A DNA stretch of 10,922 nucleotides from Saccoglossus kowalevskii (Eukaryota; Hemichordata; Enteropneusta; Harrimaniidae), in NCBI RefSeq assembly GCF_000003605.2, contig NW_003158760.1, forward strand, positions 12,298 to 23,219, given 5' to 3'. The notes beneath the pieces are model-generated. The model was not told where the DNA came from. It was given only the letters and a program-made list of their open reading frames with translations, and made no database searches. This document shows positions 1 to 5,929 of this stretch, piece after piece; position 1 is the stretch's first letter, and every line of letters begins with the position of its first letter. The position numbers and the translations under genes are program-made.

Positions 1-816
1 GGTTCCATGATATAACCATACATTGATATATACAGGTTGCATGATATAACCATACATTGATATATACAGGTTGCATGATATAACCATACATTGATATATA
101 CAGGTTCCATGATATATCCATGCCATGATATATACAGGTTACATGATATAACCATACCTTGATATATACAGGTTCCATGATATAACCATACATTGATATA
201 TACAGGTTGCATGATATAACCATACATTGATATATACAGGTTGCATGATATAACCATACGTTGATATATACAGGTTGCATGATATAACCATACATTGATA
301 TATACAGGGTGCATGGTATAACCATACCTTGATATATACAGGTTCCATGATATAACCATGCCTTGATATATACAGGTTCCATGATATAACCATACATTGA
401 TATATACAGGTTCCATGATATAACCATACGTTGATATATACAGGTTGCATGATATAACCATACATTGATATATACAGGGTGCATGATATAACCATACATT
501 GATATATACAGGTTCCATGATATAACCATGCCTTGATATATACAGGTTCCATGATATAACCATACGTTGATATATACAGGTTGCATGACATAATCATACA
601 TTGATATATACAGGGTGCATGATATAACCATACCTTGATATATACAGGTTGCATGATATAACCATGCCTTGATATATACAGGTTCCATGATATAACCATA
701 CATTGATATATACAGGTTCCATGATATAACCATGCCTCGATATAAATAGGTTCAATAATAAAAGCCTGCTTTGATATATATAAGATCCATGATATAAGCG
801 TGTCTTGCGGTATATC
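1..816. repeat. 34-bp tandem minisatellite, about 24 units, cut by left edge
   Basis: Units begin every 34 bases at 1, 35, 69, 103 and so on to 715 without one insertion or deletion. Two decayed units (749 and 783) complete the array. Each unit opens GGTTSCATGATATAACCATA and closes with a variable NCRTTG-type block followed by ATATATACA. Variation is concentrated at two sites: bases 3-5 (GTTCC, GTTGC, GTTAC, GGTGC) and the block after CCAT (ACATTG, ACGTTG, ACCTTG, GCCTTG). The unit at 103 is the most divergent good copy. Decay at the right end is typical of the ageing edge of an array. The array starts at base 1, so its true length is unknown. Long minus-strand reading frames cross it in all three phases, because the unit has no stop codon on that strand and 34 is not a multiple of 3. 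I do not call them genes. Confidence 0.97.
239..680. repeat. Higher-order 4-unit (136-bp) repeat within the 34-bp array
   Basis: Reading unit variants in order, a four-unit series recurs three times: a unit with CATACGTTG, then GGTTGC with CATACATTG, then a unit with the rare GGGTGC opening, then a unit with CATGCCTTG. The series starts at 239, 409 and 545. The second and third follow each other directly at 136 bp, and one extra unit (375-408) separates the first from the second. The three rare GGGTGC units (307, 477, 613) sit at the same place in each block. This suggests blocks of four units were duplicated, rather than single units turning over independently. Confidence 0.8.
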
Positions 817-910
817 ATGAAGCTCAAAATTGCAAATGAATTCAAATGAAATGGGGGGCACCTGGACTATGGGTAAAAGAGGTTCCATGATTTGTCACCG
901 CCGTGCAGCG

Positions 911-934
911 CGTTAGCACGTCAGCACGTTAACA
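911..934. repeat. 8-bp unit repeated three times (CGTYARCA)
   Basis: CGTTAGCA, CGTCAGCA and CGTTAACA follow directly one after another and differ by single transitions. The element is GC-richer than its surroundings and lies just outside the decayed end of the 34-bp array. With only three copies it could be chance slippage. No function is evident. Confidence 0.6.
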
Positions 935-965
935 CAATATCAACCACATGTTATGGTAACGTTTT

Positions 966-979
966 GCGCCCTCTAGTGA
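966..979 (-). promoter_or_regulatory. CTCF-like motif
   Basis: Read on the minus strand, the sequence is TCACTAGAGGGCGC. It matches 13 of 14 positions of the CTCF core CCASYAGRKGGCRS; only the first base differs. CTCF is present in many bilaterians, so an insulator or architectural site is possible. The same box is also carried by dispersed animal repeats, so it may be a repeat fossil. There is no binding evidence here. Confidence 0.35.
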
Positions 980-2110
980 GAAGCGCTTATGTGACGTAAA
1001 ATGGTGTGTGGATATAAGTAATGTGGCGTTTTGTGACGTACCACCATACTATGATATTCATTTCAGACGTATTTGTCGGAAAACGAAAGTAAAATGTTTG
1101 AAATCATTTGGCCAGAGCAGGCGCAATCACTAGTTGTCGGGAACAAAATATGCTTGTCGTGGGCGCTTATTTAAACATTTTTCGCATCATTCATATAGCT
1201 TTCTTTAACTTTTATTTTGTTTATATTATACTGATTTACTTTTTTTATAGACGTATTTTTCATGGATCCATTGATTCTGAAGGCACCTTCCGGGTAAAGG
1301 CATTAAACCTTGGCGGGGACAAAGACTCAAGTCACGCGTGAATCTGTGAGACTTGGACGACAAGCGAAGGACGGCGTACAATTTCAGCGAATCCATGATG
1401 TGAGACCGCAATATAAAGTACGGACTACGAACCCTGCAGTTAATTAAGTATATTGACATTTTGCATAGTTCTGCGGCTTTCAGACTTTGTTTTGGACAAT
1501 GTTCGGCGCATATAGTGACATCACTAGATTACAAGCGCACATACCTTAATAACAAACGTGGGATTATCAAAGATAAGCTTGCCCAATACATTAAGAATAC
1601 AAGTGTATGTGCTGTTTATTTTGATGCGGGTCACGGTTCTTCAACCATTGAGTGGTGTGCTGCTGCTGGGTGCTACAATTTCTTACGATTTCAAAGTACA
1701 TACTTAAACACTCTGAACTCATATTTCCCACCAGAACTTTTACAAAAACATTTGCACGTTTTTATGTATTTTTTTATTTTGGACCAAATTAATATGATTT
1801 ACTATTGAGTTTTTCTTTTCTTTCTTTTTTTGTAAAACATAGGAGTTGACAAAAAGTTGACGTATTAATTTTCGTTTGAACGATTACATTGTAATAGGTA
1901 TTTAATATGCTGGATAGTATATTTGGGTACACTAGTGCCCGTAGTCCTAACTGCATTGTTCACAAGTCTAGATTCATATATATTAGAGAATATAGATTAG
2001 TAGATCTAGATTAGTGACTGAAGTATCATTAATCCGCGACAGTCGTCGTGTACATGCAGTTTTCGAATTTCGTGTAAAAAAACAACAGTGTGTTTACATG
2101 CGTTGTATGC

Positions 2111-2345
2111 GTCACGTGACCCATATCGAACACGGAGTGTTGAGTTGACTGTGACGCTAGTAAGTAAAAACGTATACTCCTGATTTCTTTGTTACAGTTT
2201 ACCATCATGCGCAGTTATTATTCACATGACCAGTGCAGAATTCATTGACTTAATCACGTGACATGTGCAGGATGTGTTATTAAACGAGTCGTGTTAAGTA
2301 AGTACGAGTTTGTGGACCGGGTCACACAACAGGCAGATCATGTGA
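2111..2345. promoter_or_regulatory. Cluster of four TCAYRTGA E-box octamers (MiT/TFE or USF type)
   Basis: Four octamers lie within 235 bp: TCACGTGA inside the 10-bp palindrome GTCACGTGAC (2111-2120), TCACATGA (2222-2229), TCACGTGA (2254-2261) and TCATGTGA (2338-2345). TCAYRTGA is the M-box/CLEAR class bound by MITF/TFEB-family and USF-family bHLH-zip proteins. About 0.014 such octamers are expected in 235 random bases and 0.7 in the whole window, so the clustering is unusual. No gene start is recognised beside it. It could be a distal element or the promoter of an unrecognised transcript. Confidence 0.4.
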
Positions 2346-2899
2346 CAGGGTTGTCTAACGTTCATGTGTTAGAAATTAATTATGTAAATTATATTCATAT
2401 TATATTATTGATGTGCGATGACGAGTTTGAGTTTTCTTATTAGATTATCTGTTTTCACTGAATCATTAACTTCCTATGCTGCTGTCCGCCCCTGCCGCAG
2501 AATTTCTTAAAAGTACCTGAACTTTGAAGCGATAATGCATTGTTGGAATGTGAGGGCAATATATTTTGTTGGATTAATACTAGTACTTGAAAATATTTTT
2601 TTTAACTATTGTACTGAAACAAATTCTATGACTAACCAGCCAACTTCCTCGAAAACTTCAGTGTCATGAAAGCAACGCTTTATTATAAATTTATTAAATG
2701 ACACTTTAGACCGATTTAATAAAATAAATGTTGGAGGTAAATTGATACGATTATTGCATGATTATTTCAGAGATGTTTTTTATCTGTCTGGTGTGACCAG
2801 ATGTTGTCTATAATTTAACGATTCACGTAGCAGTGGGGAGAGTTTAACACGCCACCAATGCCATGTTATTTACCGGGCATTGGAAGTGACGTTATGTCG

Positions 2900-3100
2900 T
2901 AAGCGGAGGGTTGGTTGTAAAAAGAACTCGAGTGTATTAAAGCAGGAGGGTCGTCAACTGCGCACGCGCGGGAATTGAGTCCCAAGCGACGATAACAACA
3001 CACGCTAAAAACGCAAAGGCTCATGGGTAGACGCTTGTTTGTAAACATTGACAGGCTATGGCCAGCTGTAGCATGCGCAGGTAACGACTCCTCCGCTTTA
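2900..3100. repeat. Imperfect inverted repeats flanking a CpG-richer 180-bp segment
   Basis: TAAGCGGAGG at 2900-2909 is the reverse complement of CCTCCGCTTTA at 3090-3100 apart from one extra A. The enclosed segment is richer in CpG than its surroundings and carries an NRF1 site. The layout is reminiscent of a short non-autonomous element or an insertion scar, but I see no target-site duplication outside the arms, so chance remains possible. Confidence 0.25.
2959..2970 (+). promoter_or_regulatory. Perfect NRF1 motif
   Basis: TGCGCACGCGCG matches all 12 positions of the NRF1 consensus YGCGCAYGCGCR. A second half-like site, GCATGCGCAG, lies at 3071-3080. NRF1 sites in animals are usually promoter-proximal in CpG-rich, unmethylated DNA. 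No gene start is recognised next to this one, which leaves an unannotated promoter or a fortuitous match. Confidence 0.4.
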
Positions 3101-3970
3101 ATCATGTTGTGTGTAATTTGATTACAGTTTAATGTAGGTAGTGACTTTGATCGCGTGTAAATTGCTCTTTGGTAAGGTACGCTCTAATTGGCTGACACAT
3201 CAGAACATCCTGATTGCGATTTGCGTCTAGCTACATCGGAATGCAATCACTTGATAGCCATGGGTTCCGGTACATGTATGTGGTTAGACGCTGACCATAC
3301 CATATCCAAATTCTTCCAATGTTTTGAACTCTCAAATCCACATTCAAGATCTACAAGTCAAATTTTATAATTTTGTTAATTTTCGACCGATGTAAAGTAA
3401 TAATCTGCCAGTGTTTGCAGATCGTGGTCAAAATTCGCGCACATTAAACATTGTTGATAATTCTTAACTGCATAGAACGGTGATGTGACATTGTTTTGGT
3501 CGGACATAAACTAATTATATGACTGTGTACTATCAATTCAACGCGCATGCTCATTTGTGTAGTATAGTATTCCATCGAACCATTTCTAGCGTGCGTACTG
3601 AGTGCACATTGTATGTAAATATGCATTAACAAACAAAGATTGTAATGATTGTTACCATTGGTGTGAAGAGAAAAACCCAAAGCAGGTCGGTTACTAAACG
3701 GTCGTGCAAAAACACAAGCGGGTCACCCCTCTTCAACATATAAGCATCCCCTTGTTCTGTGCGATGTTTATTCTGCTGTTAACAGTATCTTATCTCTTAT
3801 AAATCACCACTATCAGAATTAGAGCTTTTAGACGTCATGGCTTTACATTAACATACATTAAGGGGCACCTTCCAGTTAAGATTAATTTCACAACAAATTT
3901 ACTTTCTGGATTAAAATAACAATGGATAACAAAAGATAGATTAACATTGTAAATAACATAAACAATAGTG

Positions 3971-4000
3971 TCCCATGATTCTTTGGTGCAATCCATGGGA
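3971..4000. repeat. Bulged hairpin, 10-bp stem
   Basis: TCCCATG (3971-3977) pairs with CATGGGA (3994-4000) and ATT (3978-3980) pairs with AAT (3990-3992). This leaves C3993 as a single-base bulge and a 9-base loop. It is not followed by a T-run and is too short for a microRNA precursor. Function unknown. Confidence 0.45.
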
Positions 4001-4105
4001 TTGAGCGGTTCCCCTTTAATGTAAATCTCTATTCTTAAGTAAATAAGAGTCTAGACGCAATAATGTTGCCATTATCTTGCCATAAGCCTTCAGGCTTCTA
4101 CTCAT

Positions 4106-4115
4106 CCAATATTGG
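4106..4115. promoter_or_regulatory. CArG box / paired CCAAT palindrome
   Basis: CCAATATTGG fits the SRF consensus CC(A/T)6GG exactly. It also reads as two CCAAT boxes head to head, and the palindrome extends to 12 bp (4105-4116). SRF or MADS-box binding is the conventional reading. A single site in AT-rich DNA can easily be chance. Confidence 0.3.
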
Positions 4116-4306
4116 AGTTTATTATTGTTTTAATTAATAAAGACTAACTTCATACCACCCACTCTTCATGCACCACTCTTTTCGAAAAACTTCTCGGATT
4201 TATTTTATTTAAAGATTATATAACTGACTAACTTATGGAGTACTGCATTTATTTACCACATCGATATAATCTATAACTTTATAAAGTATAATAGAACGAG
4301 TAGTCT

Positions 4307-4314
4307 TATAAATA
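4307..4314 (+). promoter_or_regulatory. TATA-box-like sequence before a small ORF
   Basis: TATAAATA lies 39 bases upstream of the ATG at 4346. A start about 30 bases downstream would leave a leader of under 15 bases, which is unusually short. The region is AT-rich, so the match carries little weight alone. It is recorded because of the candidate exon that follows. Confidence 0.2.
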
Positions 4315-4345
4315 CAGTATCGACATGTACCCTTTTTAGAGGGAA

Positions 4346-4558
4346 ATGACAGCGTCGGGCGCCAACGCTGAAAACATCATTCTGACCTCGACACTTTTTA
4401 ACACACTCGAAGATATCTTGAATAAGTTCACTGATGACATATTTATTAACAAAAAAGACGTTGAGGTAAATATTAGCCATGCAAATCTCTGTTTAAGTAT
4501 TCATACATCGAAGCGAACACTACATGACGAGTTTCTCAAAATCAATAATTACGTTTAG
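4346..4558 (+). CDS. Unrecognised 70-codon ORF, or first exon ending at 4465
   Basis: I do not recognise this protein. The ATG has G at -3 (acceptable context) and begins a GC-richer stretch in an AT-rich region. The first 40 residues look like ordinary soluble protein: a small-residue start, then a helix-prone acidic segment with LEDILNKF and the DD pair. After codon 40 the sequence reads GAG|GTAAAT at 4463-4471, a good 5' splice-donor match with GT at 4466-4467. So 4346-4465 could be a phase-0 first coding exon, with the remaining 30 codons intronic. I find no matching downstream exon. A chance ORF is the most likely alternative. Confidence 0.18.
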   Translation: MTASGANAENIILTSTLFNTLEDILNKFTDDIFINKKDVEVNISHANLCLSIHTSKRTLHDEFLKINNYV

Positions 4559-5550
4559 TTCAAGATCATATAAGGGAAACACGTGCATGGTTTCTAACAT
4601 CCACACCTCGCTTTAAGCTAAAAATTCTACATTACTACGATGGCACGACATATATGCTTAGTCTGGCATACGTATTGGTCTGCTATGAAAGCACGTAGAA
4701 CTCTGACGAAGTAGATTCAGCTTTACTGATAAAGTACAGTAGCAGGAGTATAACCTACGTCATACTTGTTGCCCTTGCAAGATGAACCAGGTCTCCCCTT
4801 TCTCAGATCGTTTCCTATTTATAAAATGGTGGAAGTCTGGGGCAACGAATCCACTGTGACTTACCTTAGTAGAGGTTGTGCGTGAAATACGCTCAAATTG
4901 AAAGATTGTCATTTAATCGTAATTCAAATCGGCAATTCTATTCTCGTAATATGGTCATAAGGTGTGAACACAGCGAAGTTCGGATGTTTTGTATAATTCT
5001 AGATCTTGGTATGTATAAACAAAGGCGGAAAACAAACATAGAACAAAACGTCGTGGTTATCATGATGGGGAAAAGTAAGATTTGTGTTCAGGTTCAATAA
5101 ATGTAGTTTTCTGCTTGAATAGACAACGGGTTACTGCCTGGGTAGAAGGATTGAAATAATAGAGGCGTGCTTTCAGACGGTATAACGTAAGTGAAACAAT
5201 ACACCTTTGTTTTCGCCTGACACAACCCATGATTGTTTGTTGGTATATTCATTTTCCGAAATTCCTTAGTTGTGAAGTTACATATTATTTTGATCTGGTT
5301 TATCACGTAACGAAAACATTGCTTTATATTTACTTCGTTCCTCTTAAAGGCATATCGTGCACTAGTTCTCAGTACTTAGACATTGTGACTATTTTTAACT
5401 GAGGACAAAGGTCGAATTTGACGAGCAGAACTCGAGACTTCGGTGTGTGGGTATGTGTATCGTTATTTAGCCACAGTAGTCAACGTTTAGCCGACATTCG
5501 TCAAAGCAAGCGTACACCGAGTCTGATGACCGACTGGCTAAGAATGTAAA
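4559..5550. other. Spacer upstream of the PTB gene
   Basis: No recognisable coding sequence. Frames of about 70 codons at 4876-5100 (+) and 5094-5306 (-) have no family resemblance. CpG frequency rises from roughly 5400 onward towards the gene, so the promoter or 5' exon may begin there. Confidence 0.5.
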
Positions 5551-5558
5551 CGTGGGAA
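5551..5558 (+). promoter_or_regulatory. CSL / Su(H)-type motif
   Basis: CGTGGGAA matches the Notch-effector CSL consensus YGTGRGAA in full, about 380 bases before the likely start codon of the PTB gene. Only one copy is seen, with no paired site. Confidence 0.3.
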
Positions 5559-5656
5559 AACTTCACCGTTTTCAGTTCAGCAGGTGTGGTAATTCAGTCC
5601 CCGACCGGCCCCCGAAGGCTAATTGTTTACAGCTTCGGCGTACCTGTGTTGGGGCC

Positions 5657-5668
5657 TCACTTAAGTGA
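5657..5668. promoter_or_regulatory. 12-bp palindrome forming two overlapping NK2-type sites
   Basis: TCACTTAAGTGA is a perfect palindrome. Each half reads as TTAAGTG, the core bound by NK2-class homeodomain proteins (consensus TYAAGTG), so the two sites overlap head to head. It lies about 265 bases upstream of the gene's likely start codon, in the presumed promoter or leader. Confidence 0.35.
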
Positions 5669-5671
5669 ACA

Positions 5672-5737
5672 ATGATTACGACCTGTACATACCAATCTTT
5701 TCTAACTTTTTACATGGATGAATGGAAGCCTACATAG
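5672..5737 (+). CDS. Possible upstream ORF, 21 codons
   Basis: The ATG at 5672 sits in AACAATGA, with A at -3 (favourable in invertebrates). The frame closes at TAG 5735-5737, well before the main start. If the transcript begins upstream of it, ribosomes would probably translate this short frame and have to reinitiate. The transcript start is not known, so it may simply lie in promoter DNA. Confidence 0.25.
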   Translation: MITTCTYQSFLTFYMDEWKPT

Positions 5738-5768
5738 TGTGGACAGTGGACTTCGCCATTGTGACAGT

Positions 5769-5795
5769 GTTTGCATAATCATCATTGATTTGCAT
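5769..5795. promoter_or_regulatory. Two POU-octamer-like sites
   Basis: ATTTGCAT at 5788-5795 is the exact octamer bound by POU proteins. A near copy, TTTGCATAAT, lies about 20 bases upstream. They are about 140 bases before the likely start codon. The pairing adds modest weight in an AT-rich region. Confidence 0.3.
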
Positions 5796-5902
5796 TGCCG
5801 TCACCAAAGAACTGCCAGCCATTATTACAGTGACACTGTGAGAAACATCGGTGAAAAGTGGTGTCGATAGAGTTCAGAAAGTGTGTGTCGCTGCCAACTT
5901 GG

Positions 5903-5929
5903 ATGGTTGTTTTGAATGTTTATGTTTGA
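5903..5929 (+). CDS. Short upstream ORF overlapping the first two ATGs of the PTB gene
   Basis: ATG at 5903 opens eight codons (MVVLNVYV) ending at TGA 5927-5929. It overlaps, in another frame, the ATGs at 5916 and 5922 and stops four bases before the ATG at 5934. Its context is moderate (T at -3, G at +4). With the weak context of 5916 and 5922, this favours leaky scanning to 5934, with possible damping of output. Confidence 0.4.
   Translation: MVVLNVYV

Larger units (their letters stand above)
817..2110. other. Spacer without a recognisable gene
   Basis: This is AT-rich sequence between the minisatellite and an E-box cluster. An open stretch on the plus strand runs from after a TGA at 1401 to a stop near 1806. 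It lacks an ATG near its start and its translation resembles no family I know. Shorter overlapping frames on both strands around 1108-1459 look equally random. A run of 22 pyrimidines at 1810-1831 followed by ACATAG resembles a 3' splice acceptor, but no long frame follows it. CRE-like GTGACGTA occurs twice, near 991 and 1034. Confidence 0.6.
2346..4270. other. Spacer without a recognisable gene
   Basis: I see no coding sequence with family resemblance on either strand. The longest frames are under 80 codons and compositionally random. The stretch contains the NRF1-site region (2900-3100), a hairpin (3971-4000) and a CArG palindrome (4106-4115), listed separately. A short inverted repeat AAGCCT-TC-AGGCTT lies at 4084-4097. 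The rest is AT-rich. Confidence 0.6.

Noticed and set aside
1-816. CRISPR-like array on the basis of regular 34-bp periodicity
   Set aside because: There are no unique spacers; the whole 34 bp is repeated head to tail, and the DNA is evidently eukaryotic.
139-888. 249-codon minus-strand frame across the 34-bp array as a repeat-protein gene
   Set aside because: The unit has no minus-strand stop in any phase, so long frames are automatic; the periodicity is in the DNA (34 bp), not in a 3n unit, and the peptide has no recognisable fold.
1461-1808. 115-codon plus-strand frame as a gene
   Set aside because: It opens at TTG, there is no ATG near the start, composition is patternless and I recognise no family or splice context.
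1810-1842. 3' splice acceptor after a 22-base pyrimidine run
   Set aside because: No coding frame of note follows the ACATAG, and no matching donor or exon could be identified.
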